The notes beneath the pieces are model-generated. The model had not been told where the DNA came from. It ran no database searches and worked only from the letters and a program-made list of their open reading frames with translations. Source: Rhodoplanes sp963840055 (GTDB lineage Bacteria; Pseudomonadota; Alphaproteobacteria; Rhizobiales; Xanthobacteraceae). From it: a DNA stretch of 64,000 nt. Position 1 is the first letter of the stretch. Every line of letters starts with the position of its first letter. Position numbers and translations under genes: made by a program. Location of the stretch: the NCBI GenBank assembly GCA_963840055.1, contig CAWIXM010000002.1, forward strand, positions 18,440 through 82,439. The letters run 5' to 3'. Shown here piece by piece: positions 23,629 to 32,827 of this stretch.

Positions 23629-25304
23629 CTACAGCTTGGGCGCACGGAAATGTTTGGCGAAGTCGTTCGACGCCTCCTCGACTTCCAAGGCCCAGTGGCC
23701 GTCGCTGTCGAGCCTAAGCGTCACGGCCTCACCCGTGTTGAGCAGCCCGACCAGGCATTGATCGCATTGATCGGTTTTCGCCCCGTCACGCAACTTGGCG
23801 CCGACGAAACGATACTTGTCGAGCAGCGTTCGCCCGAAATCCTTTCCGCTCGTGCCCGTTGCGTCAAAGAACGCCGGATAGAAAACGAGGCGTCGCACCG
23901 TGAATTTCGGCAGCTGCGGCGGATTTAATCCGGAAAAGATCGTGTAATCGGATGCTTTATCGAGCACCTTCAGCCCATAAAGGGAGGCAAATTTCTCCGA
24001 CAACGGCGCCTCGTTGCGAACGTCCACATACATTAACGGCCTGTCCCCGCCTTTGGCCATGACCTCCAGCAAGAGGTGATGCTCCGTGCTATCCCCCGAT
24101 TGATACGAAGACACCTGCAGCTTCATGTCGAAGCCGAGTTCCTTGATCGCCGCGGCGAATTGATCCGAGGGCATCCCGACAAAGAGACCGCGAAACTTGG
24201 CGGGTCTTTGCTCAACTTTTGGCGCCGCCGCTGCCCGCTCCGTTGCGGATTCGCCGAGGCCTGTCCTTGCCGCTAGCGCGAGCTTTCGCCCGCCGCCCCG
24301 CTCCGCCGCAGTTTTCTCGGTGGCGGCCTTCAGCGCCGCTGCTTTCTCTGCCGCCGCCTTCTCGGCTGCGGCCTTCAGCGCCACTTCCTTCTCTGCCGCC
24401 GCCTTCTCGGCCGCGGCCTTCAGCGCCGCCGCTTTATCTGCCGCCGCTCTCTCGGCCGCGGCCTTCAGCGCCGCCGCCTTCTCCGCCGCCGCTTTCTCGG
24501 CGGCAGCCTTCAACGCGGCCTCCTTCTCCGCCGCCGCCTTCTCGGCGGCTGCCTGCAGCGCCGCTACTTTGTCGCCAACCGCGCTGTTCGCCGTGGCCTT
24601 CTCTGCCGCGGCCTTCAGCGCCGCCGCCTTTTCCGCCACCGCTTTCTCAGCGGCAGCCTTCAACGCTGCTTCCTTCTCCGCGGCGGCTTTCTCGGCGGCA
24701 GCCTTCAACGCTGCTTCCTTCTCAGCGGCCGCTTTCTCAGCGGCCGCCTTCAACGCCGCTTCCCTCTCCGACGCAGCCTTCTCGGCAGCAGCTTTCAACG
24801 CCGCTTCCCTCTCCGACGCAGCCTTCTCGGCAGCAGCTTTCACCGCCGCTTCCCTCTCCGACGCGGCTTTCTCGACAGCGGTCTTCAACGCCGCCGCCTT
24901 CTTCGCCGCCGCCTTCTCCGCTGCCGCCTTCTCTGCTGCGACCTTCAGCGCGGCCTCTTTCTCAGCCGTCGCCTTGTCGGCTGCAGCCCGCAGCGCAGCT
25001 AATCTTGCGGCAGCCGCTTTGTCCGCTGCCGCTTTCTCCGCTACGGCCTTCAGCGCCGCCTCTTTCTCAGCCGTCGCCTTGTCGGCTGCAGCCCGCAGCG
25101 CAGCTAATCTTTCGGCAGCCGCTTTGTCCGCTGCCGCCTTCTCCGTTGCGGCCCGCTCCGCCGCGGCCTTCACCGCCGCCGCCTTCTCGGCTGCCGCTTT
25201 GTCCGCTGCCGCTTTCTCCGTTGCGGCCTTCTCCGCCGCAGCCCTCAGCGCCGCCGCTTTCTCGGCTGCTGCTTTATCTGCTGCAGCCCTTTCTGCCGCA
25301 GCGG
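23629..25304 (-). CDS. C-terminal part of a frameshifted alanine-rich coiled-coil protein
   Basis: This frame continues the alanine-rich helical repeats of the gene that begins at 26432 and ends in a folded C-terminal domain. The repeat unit is about 15 residues (AAAEKAAAEKEAALK, 45 bp) and recurs with variants down to about 24300. The last ~190 residues (KFRGLFVGMPSDQFAAAI to the end, with a DQCDQC cysteine pair) form a non-repetitive domain of unknown family. No own start codon with a ribosome site is visible; the nearest candidates are repeat-encoded GTG codons. The link to the upstream frame is broken at the G run 25303-25306, where one base is missing or two are extra. Read as one protein, it would have about 930 residues. 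Confidence 0.7.
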
Positions 25305-25450
25305 GGCCGTCTCCGCCGCAATGTTCAGCGCCGCTACTTTTTCAGCCGCTGCCTTATCGGCTGCTGCTTTGTCCGCTGCAGCCTTTTCTGCCGCTGCCTT
25401 ATCGGTCGCCGCTTTATCTGCCGCAGCTTTGTCCGCTGCTGCTTTGTCTG
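24300..25450 (-). repeat. Tandem Ala/Lys/Glu helical repeat (TolA-like)
   Basis: About 1.1 kb of degenerate tandem DNA encoding A-A-A-E/D-K type pentads organised in 15-residue units. Neighbouring units between about 24640 and 24860 are nearly identical. The translated product would be one long charged alpha-helix, as in TolA domain II. Because all frames of such DNA stay open, long open frames on the plus strand here are by-products. Slippage in this tract is a natural cause of the frameshift. Confidence 0.85.
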
Positions 25451-26432
25451 CATCGGCGACCGTCGCCTCGCTGCCGGTGGCGGGAGGCGCAGCGGCCGTC
25501 GCGGGCGCGGACGGGGACGCGGCCATATTGGCATCGTAGACAAATGTCCGCTGGTAACCCCGTCCATTGCGATCGGCACTCGCCGACCACACATAGCCGG
25601 AGCCGCTACTCAGCCGGTAGATCGGCAAGCCGAGTTTGGCCGAGCGCCGGAAGTTTCCGAGGAAATCGGCGAGCAGGCCTTTGCGCGGACTTTCGCCTGC
25701 AGCAACCATTTTGACGCTTTCGGGGTCCAACGGCTCTAATTTTATCGTTCCCCAAGACGCGATAATCGCGTTGGGTAAACCGTCCTTTTGTGGAATTCGC
25801 AGCACGTTGGCCGGTTTTCCAAAATGAGCCGAGAGGCGTTCGAGTTCTTTCTCAACGCCGGCAGCATCAAAGCCTGGCGGTTCGCTCGCCTGATTGACAT
25901 AGGCTGCGCGGCCATCCTGATTGTGCAAGATGGATGTCGAGACCGATAATTCGCGCCGGCCGATCCTTTCCCGCTCCGCGCGCTGGCACCACGTCAGACC
26001 GGCGAACAGCTCGCTCGGGCCGCATTGAAATTCCGAATAGTTGTCAAGCTCGGTCGGCGCGAGGCTGCCGAGAGAAAGCCCGTCTACCGAAAACTTGGAT
26101 TTCGGGACGGCAACAGGCGCCGGCGCTTGGGCTAGCTGCTTTTGGCATTCGGCACGGAGCTTGACGATGCGTTCGTTAGTCTGCGCAACCCCGCGCCGCT
26201 GGAGCGTTCTGGCGCTCGTGCCCTCCTTACGCAGCGCTTGATCAATGCATTCGAGTTCATTGGCCGGAATATCGGTCCACCTTGTGCGCACCGTGCGCGT
26301 CGGCTTGGGGGCTGAGGGCTTTGCCTGGGTGTCTCGGTAGAAATCGTAAACGCTGCCCACGCCTTGCGCCGACGCGCTTTCCGTCAGCGCGAGCCCGCTC
26401 GCGACGAGCACAAGCAACAATTGTCTGATCAT
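25245..26432 (-). CDS. N-terminal part of a secreted alanine-rich coiled-coil protein (frameshifted)
   Basis: The start at 26432 begins a signal peptide (MIRQLLLVLVASGLALTESASAQG). The next ~300 residues form a non-repetitive domain with five cysteines (for example ELECIDQALR, FQCGPSELFAGLTWCQRAERE), of unknown family and presumably periplasmic. From about residue 340 the alanine-rich repeat begins (AAADKAAADKAATDKAAAEK). In this frame the repeat pattern is lost after NIAAETA near 25305 and a basic out-of-frame tail ends at 25245. The other frame (to 23629) continues the pattern exactly. So this is one long gene with an indel, real or from sequencing. It is the only minus-strand gene in this part of the core block. 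Confidence 0.75.
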   Translation of the reverse strand: MIRQLLLVLVASGLALTESASAQGVGSVYDFYRDTQAKPSAPKPTRTVRTRWTDIPANELECIDQALRKEGTSARTLQRRGVAQTNERIVKLRAECQKQLAQAPAPVAVPKSKFSVDGLSLGSLAPTELDNYSEFQCGPSELFAGLTWCQRAERERIGRRELSVSTSILHNQDGRAAYVNQASEPPGFDAAGVEKELERLSAHFGKPANVLRIPQKDGLPNAIIASWGTIKLEPLDPESVKMVAAGESPRKGLLADFLGNFRRSAKLGLPIYRLSSGSGYVWSASADRNGRGYQRTFVYDANMAASPSAPATAAAPPATGSEATVADADKAAADKAAADKAATDKAAAEKAAADKAAADKAAAEKVAALNIAAETAPLRQKGLQQIKQQPRKRRR

Positions 26433-26775
26433 TTGAGTGCGCCTGCCATGATGACCAAGGTCATCGATACGCTCCACCTCTGCTCCGCCCTGCGGCGTCC
26501 CTGCCGGGCAGAGGTCGCGCTACTGAAAAGCCTCGCCGTGGCACGATTGCGGCGGCTCAATGTCCACCGGCGGTACCCGCTGACTATATACTCCACTATG
26601 AACCCCTAAGCGATTCCGCCTCAAGGCGCCCGTCCGCCGGCCATTCCTCTCGCCGGCAAAAGGCGCTAATAGAAGGCAAACCTGCGCTCGGACCGCCGGA
26701 ACGTGAGAATTTATCAATGGACATAAGTGCTTGGCAAGGCTGTCTCGGCCTTGAACGGCCGCGATCGACGGATAT
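26433..26775. other. Divergent region between the alanine-rich protein gene and miaB
   Basis: 343 bases with no gene that I can support. A TATATA hexamer at 26585-26590 is a possible plus-strand -10 element but has no convincing -35. Small GC-rich inverted repeats (GCCGGC type) occur around 26637-26670. Confidence 0.35.
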
Positions 26776-28185
26776 ATGCAAACCGGCATGAGCGGACCGC
26801 GCAAGCTCCTCGTCAAATCCTTTGGCTGCCAGATGAACGTCTACGACTCGCAGCGTATGGCGGACACGCTGGCGCGCGAAGGCTTTATCGAGACGACGGC
26901 GGCCGAGGAGGCCGACCTTCTTATCCTCAACACCTGCCATATTCGCGAGAAGGCGGCGGAGAAGGTCTATTCCGAACTCGGTCGGATTCGCCGGCTGAAA
27001 GGGCGGGCGGCGCGCGACGGACGGCGCATGCTGGTTGCAGTCGCCGGCTGCGTCGCCCAAGCGGAAGGGGAAGAAATCATCCGCCGCGCGCCGGTGGTGG
27101 ACCTGGTGTTCGGCCCGCAAAGCTATCACCGCCTGCCCGATCTCGTCGCCCGCGCCGAGCGCAATGGCAGGGCGACCGACACCGAGTTTCCGGTCGAAGA
27201 CAAGTTCGATCATCTCGCGCCGGCAACCGCGGCGGCAACGCGCGCGCGGGGAGTGACCTCCTTCGTCACCGTGCAGGAAGGCTGCGACAGGTTCTGTACC
27301 TTCTGCGTCGTGCCCTATACGCGCGGAGCGGAGATGTCACGGCCGGTCGCGAAAATCGTGGCGGAGGCGGAGCGCCTCGCCGACGCCGGCGTGCGCGAGA
27401 TCCGGTTGATCGGGCAGAACGTCAATGCCTATCACGGCGAAGGCCCCGATGGCGGAACTTGGTCGCTGGCGCGGCTGCTGCACCGCATTGCCGAGATTCC
27501 CGGCGTGGCGCGGCTGCGCTACATGACCAGCCACCCATGCGACATGGACGATGAGCTGATCGCCGCGCATCGCGATCTTGCCCCGCTGATGCCTCAGCTC
27601 CACCTCCCAGTGCAGTCGGGCTCCAATCGCATCCTGGCGGCGATGAATCGACGGCACACGCGGGCGGATTATCTTGCGGTGGTGACGAGGCTGCGCAAGG
27701 CGCGGCCAGACATCGCGCTTTCCTCGGATTTCATCGTTGGATTTCCTGGCGAGACCGAGGAGGATTTCCGTGCGACGCTCGCGATCGTCGACGCTGTGGG
27801 ATATGCTGGCGCCTTCTCCTTCAAATATTCGCCGCGGCCGGGGACGCCCGCCGCCGCGCGCGCGGATCAGGTCGAAGACGATGATAAGATCGAACGGCTC
27901 GCGCGGCTGCAGCAAGCGATCGATCGTAACGCTCGCGCATTCAGCGAGGGCCTGCTCGGATGCGAATTCGATGTGCTGTTCGAGAAGGAGGGCCGCCGGC
28001 CCGGACAAATGATCGGACGATCGCCTTATCTACAGCCGGTGCAGGTCATGGCGCCGACATCATTTGCCGGTGAGATTGTGGCGGTGCGAATCACCGCCCT
28101 CGGCACCAACAGCCTTTTTGGAACATTGGCGCACGCGCCGCAAATGCATGACGACAATACGACGACCGCCAGCGCAGGATCGTGA
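26776..28185 (+). CDS. miaB: tRNA-2-methylthio-N6-dimethylallyladenosine synthase MiaB
   Basis: A 469-residue radical SAM methylthiotransferase that converts i6A37 to ms2i6A37 in tRNA. The N-terminal domain supplies three cluster cysteines in SFGCQMNVYDS, LNTCHIREKA and VAGCVAQAEG. The radical SAM CxxxCxxC motif is in EGCDRFCTFCVVPYTRG. The TRAM domain is at the C-terminus (about 385-450). A second ATG lies four codons in. The 3' end overlaps the phoH frame. The miaB-phoH-ybeY-corC-lnt order is a standard arrangement. Confidence 0.97.
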   Translation: MQTGMSGPRKLLVKSFGCQMNVYDSQRMADTLAREGFIETTAAEEADLLILNTCHIREKAAEKVYSELGRIRRLKGRAARDGRRMLVAVAGCVAQAEGEEIIRRAPVVDLVFGPQSYHRLPDLVARAERNGRATDTEFPVEDKFDHLAPATAAATRARGVTSFVTVQEGCDRFCTFCVVPYTRGAEMSRPVAKIVAEAERLADAGVREIRLIGQNVNAYHGEGPDGGTWSLARLLHRIAEIPGVARLRYMTSHPCDMDDELIAAHRDLAPLMPQLHLPVQSGSNRILAAMNRRHTRADYLAVVTRLRKARPDIALSSDFIVGFPGETEEDFRATLAIVDAVGYAGAFSFKYSPRPGTPAAARADQVEDDDKIERLARLQQAIDRNARAFSEGLLGCEFDVLFEKEGRRPGQMIGRSPYLQPVQVMAPTSFAGEIVAVRITALGTNSLFGTLAHAPQMHDDNTTTASAGS

Positions 28186-29230
28186 CGCCTTGGCCCGACG
28201 CGCTCCCGACAGCCCAGCCCTTATGCCTTCTGCTACCGATGCGGCGGCGCATATTGTTCTCGCCTTCGACGACAACCGGCTGGTCTCAGCATTGTTCGGC
28301 CAGTACGGGCAGAATCTCGCGCTGATCGAGCGTCGGCTCGGCGTGGTCGCGGACTCGCGCGGCAATCACGTCACCATCGAAGGCTCGCGCGACGCCTGCG
28401 AACAAGCGCGTCACGTGCTCGAAGGTCTGTACGAGCAACTCAAGCAAGGGCACGATCTGAGCCAGGGCGACGTCGAAGGTGCGATCCGGCTCGCGATATC
28501 GCAGGGTTCGCTGTTCGACTTCGATCCGACCGCGGCGCGACCAAGCTTCGAAGAGATCAATCTGCGCAAGCGGCTGGTGCGGGCGCGCACGCCGGCGCAA
28601 GACGCCTATATCCGCGCGCTGCGCCGCCATGCGCTCGTGTTCGGCGCGGGACCGGCCGGCACCGGCAAGACCTGGCTCGCAGTCGCCCATGCGATCGCGC
28701 TGTTCGAGCGCAAGGAGGTCGATCGCATCATCCTGTCGCGCCCCGCGGTCGAAGCCGGCGAACGGCTCGGCTTTCTGCCGGGCGACATGCGCGAGAAGGT
28801 CGATCCCTATCTGCGGCCGATTTACGATGCGTTGTTCGACCTCATGGACCCGCGCATCGTCGAGCGCGCCTTGCAAACTGGCGAGATCGAGATCGCGCCG
28901 CTCGCCTTCATGCGCGGGCGCACGCTTGCCAACGCCGCGATCATCCTTGATGAAGCGCAGAATACGACAACGATGCAGATGAAGATGTTCTTGACCCGTC
29001 TCGGCGAGAACGCGCGCATGATCGTCACCGGCGACCCGAGCCAAGTCGATCTGCCGCCGGGTCAGACCTCTGGATTGACGGAGGCGTTGCGTCTGCTCGC
29101 TGGCGTCGAAGGCGTAGGCCAAGTCGTCTTCACTGAGGCCGATGTCATCCGCCACGAGCTGGTGGCGCGGATCGTCGCGGCCTATGACCGCGCCACATCC
29201 GCGCGCAACAAACGCGAGACGGGCGTATGA
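28148..29230 (+). CDS. phoH: PhoH-like ATPase
   Basis: A 360-residue PhoH/YbeZ-family P-loop ATPase. A KH-like N-terminal region (about 27-110) precedes Walker A GPAGTGKTW and Walker B AAIILDEAQNTT. The family works with YbeY in RNA metabolism and ribosome quality. The start at 28148 overlaps miaB by 38 bases; the ATG at 28223 is an equally possible start, since neither has a strong ribosome site and conserved sequence begins only at HIVLAFDDNRLV. Its stop overlaps the ybeY start (ATGA). Confidence 0.92.
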   Translation: MTTIRRPPAQDRDALARRAPDSPALMPSATDAAAHIVLAFDDNRLVSALFGQYGQNLALIERRLGVVADSRGNHVTIEGSRDACEQARHVLEGLYEQLKQGHDLSQGDVEGAIRLAISQGSLFDFDPTAARPSFEEINLRKRLVRARTPAQDAYIRALRRHALVFGAGPAGTGKTWLAVAHAIALFERKEVDRIILSRPAVEAGERLGFLPGDMREKVDPYLRPIYDALFDLMDPRIVERALQTGEIEIAPLAFMRGRTLANAAIILDEAQNTTTMQMKMFLTRLGENARMIVTGDPSQVDLPPGQTSGLTEALRLLAGVEGVGQVVFTEADVIRHELVARIVAAYDRATSARNKRETGV

Positions 29231-29766
29231 CTCAGCCCGCGCGGCCGCTGCCGTCCTGCACGATTGACGTTTTGGTCGAGTCGCCGCTTTGGCGCGGCAT
29301 CGCCGACATCGAGTCCTGCGTTCGCCGCGCGGTCGCCGCCGCTCTGCCGCCGGACGACGCGGATTGCGAGCTTGCGGTGGTGCTAACCGACGACCGATCA
29401 ATGCGCGCGCTCAACGCCCGCTTTCGCGGCAGCGACACGGCGACCAATGTGCTATCCTTTCCAACGTCCGGGTCTCCCCGTCTCCCCGCGGATCAGAAAC
29501 GTGGCGAGCCGATCTCTCTCGGCGACATCGTGATCGCCTTCGAGACGGCGCAGGCGGAAGCCGCTGCAGAAGGAAAGGAATTCGGTCATCACGTCGCGCA
29601 TCTTCTCGTGCATGGCGTTTTGCACCTGTTGGGTTATGATCACCATTCCGACCCGGAGGCGGAAGCGATGGAAGCGCGCGAGCGGGCAATCCTCATGAAG
29701 CTCGACATGCCCGATCCCTATGCGGAGCGCGACCGCTTTCCCGTGGACAGACCCGGCTGCGCCTGA
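29227..29766 (+). CDS. ybeY: Endoribonuclease YbeY (16S rRNA 3'-end maturation)
   Basis: A 179-residue single-strand endoribonuclease. The zinc-binding signature HLLVHGVLHLLGYDH (Hx3Hx5H) lies at about 131-145, preceded by TNVLSFP, both diagnostic of the UPF0054 family. It acts on the 3' end of 16S rRNA and in 70S quality control. Coupled to phoH by ATGA. Confidence 0.96.
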   Translation: MTQPARPLPSCTIDVLVESPLWRGIADIESCVRRAVAAALPPDDADCELAVVLTDDRSMRALNARFRGSDTATNVLSFPTSGSPRLPADQKRGEPISLGDIVIAFETAQAEAAAEGKEFGHHVAHLLVHGVLHLLGYDHHSDPEAEAMEARERAILMKLDMPDPYAERDRFPVDRPGCA

Positions 29767-29777
29767 CCCTGACCATC

Positions 29778-30950
29778 ATGCCTGAAGACGCGCCAAGTCG
29801 ACCTGAGTCGAGTGAACTCGCCGATCACCGCAATCTGCCGGTCCCGCTGTCGCGCCCTGAGCTCGACCCTGGCGATAACGGCGACAATGGCGAGGGTTGG
29901 CTGCATCGGCTCCTGCGCGGCTTGTTCGGGCGGAGCGGTTCGACCCGCTCCGATATCGCGGTGCTGCTGGAAGACCACACGCTTGCCGACACCGGCTTCT
30001 CGCCGGAACAGCGGGCGATGCTCCGGAACATCCTCGGGCTGAGCGAGCGTCGCGTCGAAGACATCATGGTCCCGCGCGCCGACATCGTCTCGGTGCACCA
30101 GGACATACCGCTCGGCGAATTGATGAAAGTGTTCGAGAAGGCCGGGCACTCGCGTCTCGTCGTTTATGACGATACGCTCGACGATCCCGTCGGCCTTGTG
30201 CACATCCGCGATCTGATCGGATACATGACGGCGCAGGCGACCGTCTCCTCGCAAAGCAAAATCAAGCGCAAGAAGCCGCTTCCCGCCGATCTCGATTTGG
30301 GCGCGATCGATCTCGCCATGCCGCTGTCCCAATCGAAGATCGTCCGCACCATCTTGTTCGTGCCGCCGTCGATGCCGACGCTCGATCTCCTCGCCAAGAT
30401 GCAGGCAACGCGCATTCACCTCGCGCTGGTGATCGACGAATACGGCGGCACCGACGGCTTGGTCTCGATCGAGGATCTGGTCGAGCAGATCGTCGGCGAC
30501 ATTGAAGACGAGCATGACGAACAGGCCGCGCATACGGTGATGCGCCAGCCCGACGGATCGTTTCTCGCCGACGCCCGCGCCACGTTGGAAGACGTCGTCG
30601 GGACCATCGGGTCCGAGTTCGATGTCGGCGACGCCGCCGAGGAGGTCGACACCGTCGGCGGCTATCTCGTCACCCGCATCGGGCGTGTGCCGGTGCGCGG
30701 CGAGATCGTCCCGGGCCCGCGGCCGTTTGAAATCGAAGTGCTCGACGCCGATCCGCGCCGCGTCAAGAAGGTCAAGATCTTCCGCAGCAAGCGGCCGCCG
30801 CGCGAACGCGAACCGCGGCGCGAGCAGGAGACGGACGGCGGACGCGACACGCGTGCCCGCGAAGCCGGGGCATCTAAATCGCCTGCGTCCGAAGAGGCGA
30901 CCGGATCACCGCCGGTCGCGCTGCCAGCCCCGACGACGCGCCAGCCGTGA
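29778..30950 (+). CDS. CBS-domain hemolysin-family protein (CorC/HlyC type)
   Basis: A 390-residue protein with a pair of CBS domains (about 90-230, including EDIMVPRADIVSVHQDI and LALVIDEYGGTDGLVSIEDL) and a C-terminal CorC_HlyC domain (about 245-330, RADARATLEDV-like region and RVPVRGEIV). There is no DUF21 membrane domain, so it is the soluble CorC type linked to magnesium or cobalt efflux. The final ~50 residues are Arg/Glu/Pro-rich and disordered. The stop overlaps lnt (GTGA). Confidence 0.9.
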   Translation: MPEDAPSRPESSELADHRNLPVPLSRPELDPGDNGDNGEGWLHRLLRGLFGRSGSTRSDIAVLLEDHTLADTGFSPEQRAMLRNILGLSERRVEDIMVPRADIVSVHQDIPLGELMKVFEKAGHSRLVVYDDTLDDPVGLVHIRDLIGYMTAQATVSSQSKIKRKKPLPADLDLGAIDLAMPLSQSKIVRTILFVPPSMPTLDLLAKMQATRIHLALVIDEYGGTDGLVSIEDLVEQIVGDIEDEHDEQAAHTVMRQPDGSFLADARATLEDVVGTIGSEFDVGDAAEEVDTVGGYLVTRIGRVPVRGEIVPGPRPFEIEVLDADPRRVKKVKIFRSKRPPREREPRREQETDGGRDTRAREAGASKSPASEEATGSPPVALPAPTTRQP

Positions 30951-32554
30951 TCGCCGCGCGCATCGCGCAACCGATTGTGCTTGCAAGGGGGTTGCAGCGC
31001 CCGCTGCTCGCGTTCCTGGCTGGCGCGGCGTCGACACTGGCGCTGCCGCCGCTGGAAATCTGGCCCGCGCTGTTTCTGACCTTCCCGGTCATCGTGTGGC
31101 TGATCGACGGCGCGGTGGGCCGCTGGAACGGCGTCTTCGCCGCCGCGGCGGCGGGCTGGTGCTTCGGCTTCGGCTATTTCCTCTGCGGCTTGTATTGGGT
31201 CGGCTCCGCTTTTCTCGTCGACGCCGACATATTCGGCTGGATGATGCCGTTTGCCGTCGTCGCGCTGCCCGCCGGACTATCGCTGTTCACGGCGTTCGGA
31301 TTCGCGCTTGCGCGCCTCCTATGGATGCGCGGGGCGGCCCGTATTCTGACGCTCGCCGCGGCGCTCACCTTTGCCGAATGGCTGCGCGGGCACATGCTCA
31401 CTGGATTTCCCTGGAATGCCTTCGGTTATGCCTTGACCGGCCCGCTCATCCTTGCGCAAAGCGCGGCGCTCGTCGGGCTATGGGGACTGACTTTCATCGC
31501 GGTCGCCGTATTCGCCAGTCCGGCGGTGCTCGCCGACGATCGCGCCGACACCCGCCGGCCATGGCTCGCCCCGACTGCCGCGATCGTCGTTCTCGCGGGC
31601 TTTGCGATCTACGGCGCGGCGCGGCTCGCGGCGACGCCGACCCAATTCGTCGCTGGCGTGCATCTGCGAATCATGCAGCCGGACATTCCGCAAGATCAGC
31701 GCTTCAACTATTCGGCGAAGGCTGATGTCATGCGTCGGTATCTGGGGTTGTCGAGTCACGGCGCGAACCCGCCCGCGGCCGGATTAGCCGGCGTGACGCA
31801 TTTGATCTGGCCGGAGTCGGCTTTTCCCTTCTTTCTCACGCGCGAACCCGATGCACTCGCCGCGATCGCCGAGCTGCTGCCGCCGGGAACCGTGCTGATC
31901 ACCGGCGCGGCGCGTTACGCCGAGGCCGCCTCCGCACCGAGGCGGATTCGGGCCTATAACTCGGTCTATGTGATCGACCACGATGGAACCGTCCGCGCCG
32001 TCTACGACAAGGTGCACTTGGTGCCTTTCGGCGAGTTCCTGCCGCTCCGCGGTCTGCTTGAGCGACTGGGGCTGGAGCAGCTCGTCCGCGTGCCCGGCGG
32101 ATTTCTTGCCGGCGAGGGGCGGGGATTGATCGCTACCCCCGGCACGCCTTCTTTCGTGCCGCTGGTCTGCTACGAAATCATCTTCCCCCACGCCGTGGTC
32201 CCGCCAGGGGAGCGCCCCGGGTGGCTGCTCAATGTGACCAATGACGGCTGGTTCGGAGCAAGCGCGGGGCCTTATCAACATTTGCTGCAGGCCCGGGTGC
32301 GCGCGATCGAGGAGGGGCTTCCACTCGTTCGCGCAGCTAACACCGGCATTTCCGCCGTTGTTGACCCAGTCGGACGAATTGTCGCGGCGCTGCCGCTTGA
32401 TCGCGAAGGCGTGCTCGATGCGAAATTACCTAAGCGCATAGCTGCTCCGCTCTATGCGCGTACCGGCGACCGTGCGGTCGCCGCGATTGTTTGTATTATA
32501 ATGATTTTTAGTTTATGGCATCGTCGCCGCCGCGATCGCGGCGGCGACGCGTAA
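30947..32554 (+). CDS. lnt: Apolipoprotein N-acyltransferase
   Basis: A 535-residue inner-membrane enzyme that adds the third acyl chain to lipoproteins. The N-terminal ~200 residues hold several membrane helices. The periplasmic nitrilase-like domain shows the catalytic triad: Glu in LIWPESAFPFF, Lys in YDKVHLVPFGEF, Cys in PLVCYEIIFP. A final membrane helix (IVCIIMIFSLW) precedes an Arg-rich tail encoded by a palindrome. It starts with GTG overlapping corC. In Sinorhizobium the homologue is known as actA, needed for acid tolerance. Confidence 0.96.
   Translation: MIAARIAQPIVLARGLQRPLLAFLAGAASTLALPPLEIWPALFLTFPVIVWLIDGAVGRWNGVFAAAAAGWCFGFGYFLCGLYWVGSAFLVDADIFGWMMPFAVVALPAGLSLFTAFGFALARLLWMRGAARILTLAAALTFAEWLRGHMLTGFPWNAFGYALTGPLILAQSAALVGLWGLTFIAVAVFASPAVLADDRADTRRPWLAPTAAIVVLAGFAIYGAARLAATPTQFVAGVHLRIMQPDIPQDQRFNYSAKADVMRRYLGLSSHGANPPAAGLAGVTHLIWPESAFPFFLTREPDALAAIAELLPPGTVLITGAARYAEAASAPRRIRAYNSVYVIDHDGTVRAVYDKVHLVPFGEFLPLRGLLERLGLEQLVRVPGGFLAGEGRGLIATPGTPSFVPLVCYEIIFPHAVVPPGERPGWLLNVTNDGWFGASAGPYQHLLQARVRAIEEGLPLVRAANTGISAVVDPVGRIVAALPLDREGVLDAKLPKRIAAPLYARTGDRAVAAIVCIIMIFSLWHRRRRDRGGDA
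32522..32549. repeat. 28-bp perfect palindrome at the 3' end of lnt
   Basis: CGTCGCCGCCGCGA followed by its exact reverse complement TCGCGGCGGCGACG, ending five bases before the end of the lnt gene and coding for its Arg/Asp/Gly tail. It has no loop, so a hairpin would have to open the centre. No T run follows on the plus strand. Confidence 0.7.
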
Positions 32555-32827
32555 TTGTGCGCCGCAAAACTATGCTGCTACGGCAAATCTAAGGGAACTT
32601 GCTTACGAAAAAGCAACCAATTCTCAAAAAATGAAATCGTTCTGGGCAATTTTATGCACGCGTTACTAGCCTTTTTGTATAGGAGACCGATCTAAAACTG
32701 TATGGCTGTCACGCATTATCAAAAAAGCCGTCATTTTTCTTTGACGTTAACTTCGAATTCGCACAAAATGCTAGTTGCGTAATCGTGGCGAGTGGCCGTA
32801 ATTTGGGGCCCGACATAGGAGAGCGTT
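32555..32827. other. AT-rich regulatory gap before the HTH regulator
   Basis: 273 bases, clearly richer in A+T than the surroundings, with several A and T tracts. It contains the candidate promoter at 32741-32769. No small ORF or RNA gene was recognised. The AT-richness suggests a regulated promoter region. Confidence 0.5.
32741..32769 (+). promoter_or_regulatory. Candidate sigma-70 promoter of the HTH regulator
   Basis: TTGACG (32741-32746), a 17-base spacer and CAAAAT (32764-32769), 59 bases upstream of the ATG. CGTCA just before and TGACG within the -35 form a short inverted repeat that could be an operator. Assigned by eye. Confidence 0.4.

Noticed and set aside
24197..25739. Two 505-residue plus-strand frames rich in Ala/Ser/Phe or Pro/Ser
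   Set aside because: They are mirror translations of the tandem repeat DNA; the minus strand gives a signal peptide and ordered end domains.
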